The translations under genes were made by a program, and so were the position numbers. Source: Dermatemys mawii (taxonomy: Eukaryota > Chordata > Testudines > Dermatemydidae). Taken from it: a stretch of DNA of 64,000 nucleotides. Positions within the stretch are counted from its first letter, which is position 1; every line of letters starts with the position of its first letter. Under the pieces are notes generated by a model, which saw only the letters and a list, made by a program, of their open reading frames with translations, searched no databases and was not told the origin of the DNA. This document shows, one piece after another, positions 46,325-57,653 of the stretch. Location of the stretch: NCBI GenBank assembly GCA_007922305.1, contig ML677386.1:12691830-12755829 (forward strand), written 5' to 3'.

Positions 46325-47000
46325 TGCCTCAAGGCATCTCTGATCCTTTTGACCCCTTGCTGCAGCCCTCTAATGCCTTGGCCTCTAGCCATTCAAACTC
46401 AGCCTCCAGGCACTGAGCCTCTGTGGTCCAACCCTGAGCGAAGCTTTCACCTTTCCCTTCACAAATATTATGGAGCGTATAGCGCTTGGCTATAAGCGTA
46501 GGAATATTGTCATCGGCCAGATCCAGCTTCCCATACAGACAGCACCAGCAGGCTTTTAAACAACCAAAAGCACACTCAGTCACACTGCACTTGCCCAGCC
46601 TGTTGCTGAACCACGCCTTGCTGCTGTCAAGGTTCCCCGTGTATGGCTGCATAAGTCACTGCATTAAAGTGTAGGTGGGGTCTCCCAGAATCACAATGGG
46701 CATTCCAACTTCCCCATGGATGATCTTCCGGTCTGGGAAGAAAGTTCCTGCTTGTAGTTTCCTGAACAGGCCAGTGTTTCGAAAGATATGTGCATCATGC
46801 ACCTTTCCGGATCAGCTTGCGTTAATGTCTGAAACATGCCCACAGTGATCCAGAAGAGCCTGGAGAACCATAGAGAAATGCCCTTTGTGATTAATGTAGT
46901 TGTCTATGGTTCAGGAGAACTGATTGATGGCAGTCATTAACACACTCTTACATAAAAGTAATCTCTCTGCCCCACTGGAGTAGACAGCAACAAGGGCCAG
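46325..47000 (-). pseudogene. PIF/Harbinger transposase (HARBI1-like nuclease), C-terminal half
   Basis: On the minus strand: 'YINHKGHFSMVLQALLDHCG' (about 46,830-46,890), then 'VHDAHIFRNTGLF', 'GEVGMPIVILGDPTYTLM', a TGA at 46,658-46,656 where Trp is usual, 'YTGNLDSSKAWFSNRLGKC', 'ECAFGCLKACWCCL' and 'TLHNICEGKGESF'. These are the DDE-superfamily blocks of Harbinger nucleases in the right order: Asp of VHD, Asp of GDP and Glu of ECAFG. The N-terminal helix-turn-helix part is missing. A second stop near 46,812 (TGA for Trp or Arg before SGKVHD) and one in the upstream block at about 46,915 confirm it is a pseudogene. In life the family cuts and pastes with 3-bp TWA target duplications. Confidence 0.78.
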
Positions 47001-47079
47001 GTTCAACATCTAGCGGTTCCCTTTAACAATACAGAGCAGAATTGGTTCAAGCCCTCATCCAGTAGTCTGGGAAAATTTA

Positions 47080-47890
47080 CTACCTCAAGTGCCTCTAAGG
47101 GGCAATACTACACCGCTCACAAGCGCTGAGTCTGCGTATAACAAAAGAACTTTTAATAAAAGGGAAAGGAAACCAAGCACTAGTCTGAGAAAACACCATA
47201 ACCATATTCAAAAGCATGTGACCATCAGCAAAAACCCAACCCCACAACGTGTTGGGCAGTTTCCTTTTCCTCAGTTTGCCACCTTGTGGTGGCAAAGTCC
47301 AATGAACAAACTTTGCTTTAACACACCACTTCCCTCTTCCTTCGCTGCACCCCACTTATAGTTGGCTGTTCTTGTTTAGCAAAGACCCAGAGTTCAGAGA
47401 TGTGTTTATAGGGGTTCATCTCCCACCCCAGAAGTGGTGAGACAGGGCTACTGAGTAATGTCTCTGGGGTCAGTGCACTTCTGCAATTGCTGTTTGCTGC
47501 TGCCTCCGCTGCTTTTCCCTGCTGCTCTGATTGTGGGCTGTCACTGCTGGACACTCACTGCTACTTCTGTGATACCCTGTTCTGAGGTTCCACCACCGCT
47601 TAACCCAGGTCTTTAGTGATTTCAAATCCTAATGATTTCACTGCATAGCAGGGAATCTCATGGCGAGCACAGCCTCCACATGGTCTTTCATTTCACCCCT
47701 GTCCCTACACCAGGTCTAAGGCATGGCCCTGAGAGCTGCTTATCAGGGAGTCAGCTCTGGTAACCACTGAACGGAAACAATGACTCAGCTTAGTCTAATC
47801 AGCTCTATCTTTAAACATGGTAGAGGGGAAGGTCAAATGGTGTCCAGGCCTCTTTAGGCAGAATCTGCCTCACAAGGTAGGTATACATAT
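47080..47890. repeat. Probable dispersed LTR-like repeat
   Basis: The start 'ctaaggggcaatactacacc', an AATAAA at about 47,153-47,158 ('cttttaataaaagggaaagg') and 'cagtttgccaccttgtggtg' fit an LTR-like repeat seen at other turtle loci. Frames at 47,089-47,554 lie on both strands without a domain. Identity and ends are uncertain. Confidence 0.35.
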
Positions 47891-49679
47891 ATATGGCCAT
47901 GCCCCGCCCCTTCTCATCTTCACTGGGATCCCCTGAGTCAGGTCAGGCAAAGCACAGTTCAGCTGCCCTTTACTCATTAAATAAGGATAACATTTCAGTA
48001 ATGCTGCATCCAAATACTAGAGTGATTTGTAACTTGAAATCAGCTAGAATTGATCATTTTGGCAAAGGAGCTCCATCATGCTGTACACCTAGGCACAGTA
48101 GACACATCTATGCAAACACAGTCTGCTCCTAAGTCTTTTCTCCCAGTGCATCACTAGAGAGCTCATTCAGACCCTGCTAACATAAAAATGCCACCCCCCA
48201 CCCCATCTCAGTTCCTCACAATAGTATTTAAAAATGCTGACACCAGGAAAAGGAGAGAGAAGAGAAAGAAAATTGGGAGGAACAGGGTGTGCACAGCTCC
48301 TAGCAGTGGGGGAGAACTGGAGACCAGTGGGGGGAGGGGGAAGAAGGTAGTTATAGGGGCACCCAGAGCCCCTGGCATTGGAAAATAGGTGTCACACAGA
48401 ACCCTTGGTGGGGATGGGAATGGGGGAGCCCTGGTGTGGGGACAAGAGCAGAATGGGGGAGGAAAGTGGAAATGAATGGGTGCATAGACCTCCTGTCATG
48501 GGGTGGAGAATAAGGAATCATGTTATAAAGGGACAATAAGAATACTTAGAGCCCCCTGGCATGGGAAGAGGGTGTAACAGGGGACACACAGAGCAACTTG
48601 ACAAGAGGGAGAGGTGGTAGAGTTGCAGGAATTCCCTGAAATAGAAGAGGATGGGAAGATTGCGCAAAGAGCATGTGTGCAGGATGGGCAGAATGGAGGA
48701 ATGCAAGGAGCTCTTGGCCTGTGCGATGTGCACGGTCTACAACAAACTGTGCCATCCTCTCCTTTCTTGAAATTCACATTTTCAAATGTTTGCAGAATAT
48801 GGTTTTGTTGGGAACATTACCAAACCAGATTCATTAACAACACCAGGAGGCATGGTGATCTTTGTGTGCCACTATGACAATTGGGAGATTGGGGTTGTGA
48901 TACTGCAGGATAGTAACATTCACCAGAAGAGATTTGTGGTGTATGCTCCGGAGCCACTCGAGCCTTCTTAATGAGGATGATGGGGTAGTGTTGGCTGGCT
49001 TAAGGTCCAGTCCAGAGGACAGGTCATGCTAGGTGTTCTGGCTCAGTGAGTTCATAATCAGGCCAGAGAGAATCTTTGACTTTCCTTATTATCATTTGCA
49101 ATAAGGTGTGTCCCATTCTTGGCAGCCCAGCTGCAGATGACTGCTGCTGCAAGGACTATTCTTTGTTTTCTAGGGTTACTACTACAGTCGATACATTTGC
49201 ATCCTATGTGTCATTTTATTAACCCCCCAGGTGAGCACTGGCATCCCTGGCAATTTCAATGTGAAGGAAAAAAGGTTATATTGATTTTGATGGTCTGTGC
49301 GCTTCTCAGCGAGATTCTATACCCAAGTCCTGTCATGTTTCTGATGAGCTAACATTCACCTGGTAATTTAATTGCTTTCTGATTGTTCTCAGGAGATGGG
49401 TATTTTGACACAAGAACTGGGTTTGTTTTGAATTCAATTATAGCATACAAACAAGACTGATTTCCTCAGGAGGATGTGGTGATTTTAATTTAGAAGGGTA
49501 GGGGGGAAATATTGACAATTTATATTCACTTCAAGGCAAGGTCAGTCTCTAGTTTAAGACAGAGAATTTCCTTTTTCCTGGCTGTTACGCTGCCTAGACA
49601 GAATACTTTTATCACAAACGTGCTGGTATGAATCTAGTCACTGGGCAAGAGAGAGAGGGAGAGAGAGAATGACTTTATA
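47891..49679. other. Unassigned DNA with a purine-rich degenerate repeat
   Basis: The purine-rich stretch 48,240-48,560 holds two related segments ('cagagcccctggcattggaa' at 48,364 and 'tagagccccctggcatggga' at 48,548), each followed by a 'ggtgtcaca/ggtgtaaca' word, suggesting an old minisatellite. Frames of 60-87 codons here and at 48,614-48,971 have no recognisable domain. A (GA)n tract lies at 49,648-49,668. Confidence 0.38.
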
Positions 49680-50230
49680 GCCCACCTGGGAGTTGGGAGA
49701 GCCAGGACCCAGTCCCTCTGCTCTAGTGAGTCTTTAGTTAGTTATCCAAAGTAGAACAGTGTCAACAGGAGATATTGAGGAAACCCTGTCTCAGAATCCC
49801 CTATAACTCAGTAGATGCCCTGTGAGATGCGAGAGCCCTGTTCAAATCACCCAATCCCTCTGACAGAGAGGTGGGAATTTAACTTGGATCTTCTATATCT
49901 CAGCTGAGTGCTCTGATGACTGGCTAAGAGTTAAAAGATAGGCGCCTGTTTCACTCCACCCAACAGTCAGCTAGAGGTGGTGCCCAACTTTTTCTCAGAA
50001 GATACGCATAAGCCATCTAGCTCCAAGAGAGGGGTTACAGGCTGTGAATCACTAGCAGAGATGGGCACCTCTCTAGACTTAGGCCCTATCTCGGTCAGAG
50101 GGGTGAGGCTTAGGACACCTTCTCATCTTCATCTCACATTGGCTACTTTAGATAGTTACCTGTTTAACTTGCTGGCTTTGATGAATCATGGCACCTATCT
50201 GCCCTCATTCACTATTGTTTCACTCTGACA
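49680..50230. repeat. tRNA-like foldback dispersed repeat
   Basis: 'ctataactcagtagatgccc' and 'gagccctgttcaaatcaccc' look like Pol III A and B boxes. About 90 bp on, 'gtgggaatttaacttggatc' and 'ctcagctgagtgctctgatg' are the complementary counterpart. The pattern agrees with a common turtle repeat built from two inverted tRNA-like halves. Right-hand phrases 'gataggcgcctgtttcactc' and 'agagatgggcacctctctag' continue it. Confidence 0.5.
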
Positions 50231-51789
50231 TGCCCCAGAACAGCAATCCCAAAACACAATGAAATTGAAGCAAGACAGTCAACCAAAACATGTAATAAAC
50301 AAACCAGTTAAGTTAGGAATACTCTGAAAAAAAAACATAACAGTCCAAATGGCATGTAGCAGCAGGCTGCAATTAACTCACAAACCTAATGATCACACAG
50401 AATTAAAACATGGAGTTCAGTAAGCAGGAAGGCAACACACCCCCACCAGAAATGTATAGGAACCTACATAGCTACCTGCCTGTGTGTTGTTCCTGTGACT
50501 TTCAAGGTGCCCAAAAATTAGGTTGCAATTCTCCATTTGCGAATCTAGCCCTAAGTTACTTAGGAACATTTGAACATAAGCCAAAGTTTCATGTAAAGTC
50601 AATGGAAATAACAATCCTAAATCACTTAGGCACATTTGAAAATTTTACCTCAGCCTAGAACCTCAAATCTCTTTAACCCCATTTACTAAATCAGACTTCT
50701 CCTATTCTTCTACAGGCACCACTAAATACTTAGTTTTCTTTTGTTCCTTCATTAGTAAATGTATAGCTATATGCATCAGGTTTTTCATGTATATTGTATG
50801 TGCTCTATGTAAGATATAGAATACCCGAACAAGTATTTACAGAATGTTCAAGGGATGCCAAAAAGATAAATCTTTTTACATTAGCCAAATGTGGCATGTA
50901 GTACTATGACACTGGTGAAGAAATATTCTAACAGGGAATTTTCTGCCATTTAAGCAATCTAGCAGTTATGGATCCTTGAGAATCTCTGGGGATGAATGCT
51001 CTACATTAAGAATGAAAGTATTCCATATTTCCTCATAGATCTTTAAATAGAAAAGTACGAAGGCATTGTTGCAAGGACAAGTGTCCCAAAAAGTTCTTTC
51101 AGAACATAAACAAGATTATTTGAAACAAGATGAATTTCCTGCATGGACAAATGAAGATCCATACAGTAGTATATATTGTATTTCTTTGAAATAATAGTAT
51201 TGTGTGGGAAAGGACTCTGCTAATGCGACTTCTCTATAGAACGTTGATAGCTTTTAACAGATGATAAATAGGGTATTTGAGACTCTGATGTGTACAAGAA
51301 GTAATTTCTATCTTGAAATGCCAACCTTTTCTTTTACATTTTTGCTGAAAATATCTTTCCATCATCATGTTAGTAATATTTGGAATAAGGCTTTTCCCAT
51401 TTGTATTGCATTTGTTAACTGAACAAAGAGAAACAGGATATAATCATCTTCATGCACATTTGTGTGATAATAAAACTAAAATAATTTAAGTGTAGGCATT
51501 TTGGGCCAAATCCTTCAGACTTGGGTAAGTCAATGGGAGTTTTGCCTGAATAAAGGAATGAATAAAGGACTGCGGGACAGGATCTTTTATTTTTGATAAA
51601 AGTTATTTATAAGTTCTGTAATAATTTTTCCTTTCCACATACACATTAGCAGCTACATGGATTAAATGTGGATTTGATTTTGCATTGATTTTACATGAAA
51701 AACTTGCATCTTGCATCTTGAAAAAGATTTGCATTTGATTTTATATGAAAAACTTGTAGCCAATCCTATGGTAACTATGTAAAAATTTG
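50231..51789. other. Unassigned AT-rich DNA with small repeats
   Basis: At 50,505-50,655 lies a foldback short repeat ('cctaagttacttaggaacat', 'taaatcacttaggcacattt'). At 51,671-51,757 a roughly 50-bp unit is tandemly duplicated ('ttttacatgaaaaacttgca' and 'ttttatatgaaaaacttgta'). The rest is unassigned. Confidence 0.45.
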
Positions 51790-52490
51790 TTATATAGGAA
51801 AAAGAAATGAGTTATTTACTTACAAGGTTAAAGCAGGAAACACTTACTAAATAAATTACAATCTTAAATTTCAAGAGGTAATAGAAGCTTCTATAATAAG
51901 CAAGCTCTTTATGTCCATAAGTACCTGAGGATCCTTTGCTTATGTCTAGAGTCCCTCAGAGTCCAAGCACCATAGAGATACAGTTCCTTCTTAGCGACTT
52001 TATGCCTTTCCTCACTTGTGCTCTGACCTGAGGGAAGAAATTTACTTGCATGACTCATCTTTACATGGGGTGGGGGAAGAGAAGAGCAACAAACATCTTT
52101 TATCCTCTAATGTTCCACAATAGTCTATCTGGTGTCAACCTATCATCCCCTTTTGAGCAGGAAACAACACCTTCTGTTGGAGCCCAGCAACTTACACAAG
52201 TTAATGTCTCTTTCCTGTCTCGTGATTTACAGTCAGAGATTCATAATACAAATGCTCAAATATTACCTTACAATATGGAATATAGATAGTATAAGTGAGA
52301 CTAATGCATGCAGCCACCCAGAAGCATTCAATAAAGTCTAAACGCTAAATACATTCTAATTCTAATGTATTTTAACAATATTAAAAAAGATGAGCTAGGC
52401 TGATTCCAGCTATGTATTTGTCATGGTCTTTTTGAGACATGGGGACTTTGTCATGAGCTGGCACCTGGTCTGCCCATGTCACAACAGGGT
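51790..52490. mobile_element. LTR-like dispersed repeat, copy B
   Basis: It shares landmarks and strand with 39,560-40,275: 'acaaggttaaagcaggaaac', 'aggtaatagaagcttctata', 'taatgttccacaatagtcta', 'ataaagtctaaacgctaaat', ending near 'catgtcacaa'. The two copies are strongly diverged and 12 kb apart, so they are probably independent insertions. Confidence 0.5.
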
Positions 52491-52554
52491 CAAGACATCT
52501 ATGGTAATAAAATTTTGGGAAGGGTGTCTGAATTGAATAACATTCAGGCTATAT

Positions 52555-52880
52555 AGGCGGACATGGAAAAGACCTATTAGATCATTTAGTACCTCTCTGC
52601 CAATCCATTAGTTCTTTCTTACATGGTACCCAATGAAGTCAAAGGTGTTTTTCCTGGCTGCCAGGTTGGGCCTCTATTTCATTTTGTACATTAACAAGTG
52701 TGATCCATTTTTTTTTCCTGAAATTTCTAAGTTGCAGCAGCTTCCACCCCTTTTCTTGGAAGACAGTTCCTCACTTTAACAATTCTCATTAGCAGGAAGA
52801 TTTTCTCATATTAAGTTTCTGAAATCCATGCCTCTACTCCTAGTCAGTTAAACCATCTCGGAGGCCATGTCATGCCATCA
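52555..52880 (-). mobile_element. CR1/L3-like LINE 3'-end fragment
   Basis: 'gacctattagatcatttagt', 'cttccaccccttttcttgga' and 'ctactcctagtcagttaaac' follow the reverse-complement order of the CR1/L3 3' region. More diverged than the copy at 2,085. Confidence 0.5.
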
Positions 52881-54168
52881 TTTTTTAATCAGAGCTTCCC
52901 ACTAAAAAATTCAATGTTGAAATCTATTTAAAAACAGATTAACAATAATGTTCTTTGTCTTTAATGCCCTCTGATACTTGTTAAGGCATTTTCAAGGTAT
53001 GAATAAGTCCATTAAGCTGCACCAAAGACCCTGGGTATGCAAATAGATTATTTGTCCAAATTACCCAATTTGGACAAATAATCTATAGTCCAATCTATAG
53101 TCCAGTGGTAGAATATCATCCAAGTATCTATCGGCTCAAAAAAATTAAGTGTGACTCTTAACTTATCAGCATAACAATTTGCAATTAGACAAACAGGTTA
53201 GACTAAAAGAGAAAAGAATTTTGCTGAACCAAATGTTTACAGAATGTGAATGAAGCTTGAATCAAACAACAACTTATTAGTCATCATGTGTGGGTGTAGA
53301 TAAAATATGAACTAGTTTCAAAAAGTCATAGCTTCATAGGGCTTTAAAACAACATAGCCAAAGGTCACAACACAAGACAAGAGCTTGGAGTTTAAAACCA
53401 AAAGGATGGAAATATAGGAAATAGCATCAAAGTCAGATCTAGGTCTGCATACTTGCATCTAGTTCATAAAACAGGATAAACAAAGCTCACTTTCCCAGCC
53501 TAGAGAAATGTACTTGAAAAGTGAACAAAATAAATCAGGGGTATTTACTAATATATTATTTAAATCATAGGATCAATACCATGCAGCCAGCAATACTGCA
53601 TTTATATGAACAGAGTAGTTACTATATTTACTTGCACATGGCTCCATTCTAATCTTCAATCAGATTTTGGATGAGCTGCAATAGTCCAATGGTAGAATAT
53701 CATCCAAGTATCTATTGGCTCAGTCTTGTGAGGTTCTCAGCATCCTTCTACTGCTATGAATCCCAAAACCTGAAGGATTGGGCCATAAATCATATGAAAT
53801 TTATGTTCCTTTGTGAATTTGTTGCACTGTAATTGGGATCAAATTATTTCAAAAATATGGGTACCCCAAAAACCATAAGTATCCATTTACTTGCAAGTAT
53901 TTAAGGAAGAGACTCTCAAACTTTTTTGCTGCATTCCCCTTTGGAGATTCATGTCTCATGTGCACCTCCATCCCCTGTCCCTGCCTCCCTGATTAGCTCC
54001 TCCCAGCCCCCTTTATCTTATTCTACCAGCTTGTTGCCCTTCCTGCAGCCCCACTCTTCCCACAGCCAGCCCACAAGGAACCTGCTGGCTCCACTCATTG
54101 GTTCCACTTGCTTCCTCTGTACTGTTGCTGCCTGTACCCTTCTTCCTATGCCACTATCTGCTGCCACC
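52881..54168. other. Unassigned DNA with a perfect hairpin and a direct duplication
   Basis: A perfect 20-bp inverted repeat with a 4-nt loop lies at 53,043-53,086. A 42-bp segment at 53,097-53,138 recurs at 53,681-53,722 with two mismatches. The rest is unassigned. A 106-codon Ser/Pro/Leu-rich frame at 53,926-54,246 runs into the MITE and has no domain. Confidence 0.55.
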
Positions 54169-54516
54169 AGCCTAGTTAGGGTGACCAGATGTCCCAATTT
54201 TATAGGGACAGTCCCAGTTTTGGGGTCTTTTTCTCTGGGAGGGTAAGGATAGCTCAGTGCTTTGAGCATTGGGCTGCTAAACCCAGGTTTGTGAGCTCAA
54301 TCCTTGAGGGGGCCATTTAGGGATCCAGGGCAAAAAATATATCAGAGGACAGTACTTGGTCCTGCTAGTGCATGCAGGGGACTGGACTCAATGACCTTCA
54401 AGGTTTTTTCAGTTCTATGAGATAGGAGCCCATATAAATATATGGAGATATACCTATTACTCCCCATCCCCTGTCCCGATTTTTCACATTTGCTGTCTGG
54501 TCACCCTAAGCCTAGT
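54169..54516. mobile_element. hAT-type MITE with 8-bp target duplication, interrupted by a SINE
   Basis: Element 54,177-54,508 begins 'tagggtgaccagatgtccca' and ends 'gtctggtcaccctа' in complementary form, flanked on both sides by AGCCTAGT (54,169-54,176 and 54,509-54,516). An 8-bp duplication and TAGGG-type ends are hallmarks of the hAT superfamily. The centre is split by the Cry SINE. Related copies lie at 60,357-60,464 and 63,543-63,667, each with a recognisable, partly decayed 8-bp duplication. Confidence 0.75.
54238..54430 (+). mobile_element. Cry-type tRNA-derived SINE (plus strand), nested
   Basis: 'gggtaaggatagctcagtgc' (A-box region), 'ttgtgagctcaatccttgag' (B-box region), 'ggggccatttagggatccag' and 'gactggactcaatgaccttc' follow the same order as the copy at 26,688-26,884, in the other orientation. 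It interrupts the hAT-type MITE, so it is the younger of the two. The tail 'ctatgagataggag' merges with the MITE remainder. Confidence 0.82.
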
Positions 54517-55454
54517 GTCCATGGCATATGTGAGTTCAGTGTGAGGGGAGAGGGAATAACAAGCACTGTAGGGGTGGGCTCACTCTCCTACCCCTCCTTC
54601 TGGAGCCTCCCTTTGTGCTCTGGCTGTTGCCACTGCACCTGCCCACAGAAATGTGTTACCTCTGCTGACTCCTGCTCCTCAGAAAGTAGCAAGGATGTAG
54701 GAATATTCTATTTCACATCAGGTGCTTGCTTCCCCGATAAGCAAATTGGGCCCCTACCTGCGGGTGGGGAAGAGAGTATGCATATCCCACAATTTGAAAA
54801 CCTATGATTTAAAGTAATTTAGGGCATGAAACTGCAGACCTTGTTACTCCTGGAAGATTAATATTTTCTTACTGGGTCTAAGCATTTGAGACATTTTCTG
54901 CCTTTCCATTTTGTTGACTGGTCTCAACTATACTTATTCTCTCTCTCCTTGCTTTGAAAAGTAGCATCTCCTCTCCTGCCATTGCATCACTTTCAGTGTC
55001 ACCTTATACACTGAATAAAATCAGATCAAACCAGTGTTGCTAATAGAGAGTCTTCAGGGGGGAAAAAAATCACTACAAAAATAGTAAAGCCCTGCAAAAA
55101 CCTGCAAAAGAAATGCCAAACATTACCCTCCAAAACCATGAAAGAAATTCCCAAAATACTAATTCAATTTCAATATAAATTGTCCTACCAGACTCAAAGA
55201 TGGTCATGTGTCCCAGGCTGCAGTCCCTTCTCTGACTGCACTGATGCTTCCATAGTGGCTACTGCCATATCACACTTCAGACCCCTTCCCACCCACTGCT
55301 TCCAGCCTCTGCAACCATCTTTTCCCCCAGCAGAAGTGCTGCTTAATAAATGCATGGGACTCTTTTTGCTCTAACTGGTCTAATTAGGTTCTCAATTACT
55401 CAGCTAAAGTATACCAAAATCAGGCTCTTTTCCTATGCTCAGTTTTACTTCTTC
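54517..55454. other. Unassigned DNA
   Basis: A 121-codon Ser/Pro/Cys-rich frame at 54,442-54,807 overlaps the MITE end and has no recognisable domain. Otherwise nothing recognised. Confidence 0.4.
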
Positions 55455-55610
55455 CATTATGTTGCCTCCTACACATGGAATGGTCTTCCTGACATCCACA
55501 AAGCACCCTGTCTCCTTCAAAACCCAGCCCTTCCAGTAGCCCCTCTAACCCTCTCCTCAGCATCTTCCCTTAGAAAGATTAAAGTATAACGTCTTGTCTT
55601 GAGAGTTGTT
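55455..55610 (+). mobile_element. Possible L2-like LINE 3' fragment
   Basis: 'acatggaatggtcttcctga' and 'ctccttcaaaacccagccct' recall the conserved L2 3' region ('ctggaacgccctcc', 'ccttcaaggcccagc'). Short and diverged. Confidence 0.35.
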
Positions 55611-57590
55611 TGGCTTTCATCTTACTTTATTTATCAGTTTAGTAGAGACACTGAGTGTAGGCCTGATATTCAGCTGGCATAAATCTGCCTAGCACCATTA
55701 ACTTCAGTGGGGATAGGCCAATTTACACCAGCTGGGGATCTGGTCCAATGTTTGCAAAGAACTAGAGTAACAAACCCCTACATGTGATGTGAACACAGTT
55801 AAAATTTTCAGATCTGCAACTCCAATCCCAGCTCAGAACATTTCAATAAGGCCAAACCAAAGTGTTACTTAGATTTTTTCTACAGTGAATTTTATTCCAG
55901 CGTAAATTTTAAAATTTAATTTTTTAAATTCAGATTCAGAACAAAAAACAAATAATATTTGTAGCAATTCCCAGCAGACAGGAAATTTCAGGTTCTAATT
56001 AGTGCTACTATTAACTTACATTCACTCCATGTATTCTCAGCTCTGTCTGTTGCCAAAAAGGTTTTAATGATGCCATATTGATGATGTTAACCATATTAGA
56101 TTGGAGGAGTGGTCTACATATGGTAATTGCCACTTGCAACTGTTTAAGTTTCTTTATCTTGATTTCAGGGGAGAGATGAATAAGAGCACACAGCAAGACA
56201 CTTCCTCACCTCCCCCACTTCAGCAGGTTCAGTGCTTCTCCCTCTTTTGGGGGACCTGGAGAGGAGTCAACCCCACTTCAGAGGCTGTTTACTTTCCCAC
56301 TTGGAGTTTATGTCTGAATATTTCCCAGGTGGGCCTCAGGGCAGGCCCAAGAATTGCTCCTCCACTGAACAAAACGACAAAAAAACCACACAAAATAAAC
56401 TGAAATACTTTTTTCTATCCCCCTTTGTCTGGGGGTGGGAGGTGGTCTTATTAGCACCTGGTACCAATCCTTTCCCTAAGCAGGCAGGCAATTAGATACC
56501 TTCCCTTGTAGAGAGGAAAACTACTTTCCCTCCTGAAGGAGCCTTTCTCACTACTGCTATTAGTCCTACAGCAGCTTGTCTCTCCTCTTCCTATCTCACT
56601 GGAGTTGGATGGGTATTAAAGGTCCCAGCAGCCCTTAATTGGACTCAGGTTTCCCTAGTTAACTAATCACTTTCTGGGTTAGTTAGTGCAGCTATTACCA
56701 AAATATGTGACAATTAGTTTTGGGAAGTAGTTGAAAGAGATGACTAGTGAGATACCAAATGAATTCTGAAAACCTTTCTTACAACGGGGTCACTTGACTG
56801 GATTTTTATTCATGGTACATAAAACATCACAATACAAATTGTTCTTACCACTAAGTATCAAAGCAATACCTTTACTACAGTCACACAAGTCCAAAACCAG
56901 TTACTGTGGGATTGAGATTGCTCATTTCCCTTTTTTATATCTCAATCAGCACTTGCAAAATTGTTTCTGCTGCCAAGCGATTTGCAATTGTTAATTAATT
57001 TGGGGCAGACGGAAGAACACTTTAATTAGCGAGCACCTGAAAACTGCCAAGGACTTTAATAGGACTACTCACAGGAGTATGAAATTCACCCTGTGTGCTG
57101 AGAGCCAGCACAAGGTCCTGTATAGTGGTTGAATAGAAAGTCAGCCAGGTGAGCAGTCATGGATAATCCTATACTTGCCATGGAAATAGTTAAAAGACAT
57201 TTTAGATATGTACAAAAGTACCCTTTATATGAAGTTTTTTTGGGGGGTCTCTTTATAGTCTGTAAAGAGTAATGTACATATATTACTCCTTGCAGTAGTA
57301 TGTACTGTAATGAATAATCTATTTTAATGTTCCCTAGTGAGCTTTAACATACTACTCTTTTCAACAGCACTATGTTAAAGTGCACTCTAAGGGGACACCA
57401 ACAGGATCTAATGAATCAATGTTCAAAAGATTAGTGCACTTTAGAAATCACATCCTTGCCAGCTGCATTACTGTTTTGTGTAGACAATCACTTAGATATG
57501 AGTAACCATTTCAGCTGTTTATTAAATGCCAATTTCATACTTTTTTTGGTTTTGGGAGTGTTTTACTGGTATTAGTTAAAAAAGTCCATA
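55611..57590. other. Unassigned DNA with one short palindromic repeat
   Basis: At 55,660-55,750 'ttaacttcagtggggatagg' and 'caatttacaccagctgggga' form a copy of the short reptile repeat also seen at 58,640. The rest, including a frame of 100 codons at 56,101-56,403, is unassigned. Confidence 0.42.
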
Positions 57591-57615
57591 TTTTATATAT
57601 AGACTCTGTATATAA

Positions 57616-57653
<38 letters not shown>
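57591..57653. repeat. Compound microsatellite (TA)n then (GA)n
   Basis: Alternating TA from about 57,609 to 57,631 passes directly into GA repeats to 57,653. Likely length-polymorphic. Confidence 0.9.

Larger units (their letters stand above)
45280..47050. mobile_element. PIF/Harbinger element E2, with Myb-like gene (+) and transposase gene (-)
   Basis: It starts 'aaggtatgtctgcactgccc', a diverged Harbinger end, and carries a plus-strand Myb-like remnant and a minus-strand transposase remnant, convergent. AATAAA signals lie 28 bp apart on opposite strands between them (46,133-46,138 plus; 46,166-46,171 minus), marking tail-to-tail 3' ends. The right terminal repeat was not recognised; the last transposase-like sequence is near 47,000. 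It is in opposite orientation to E1. Confidence 0.7.

Noticed and set aside
46325..46652. Domesticated HARBI1 host gene
   Set aside because: In-frame stops in the preserved half and the missing N-terminus argue against a working gene.
49780..49935. Functional tRNA gene
   Set aside because: A- and B-box-like words are present, but no cloverleaf with paired acceptor stem could be formed and an inverted counterpart follows. It fits a repeat better.
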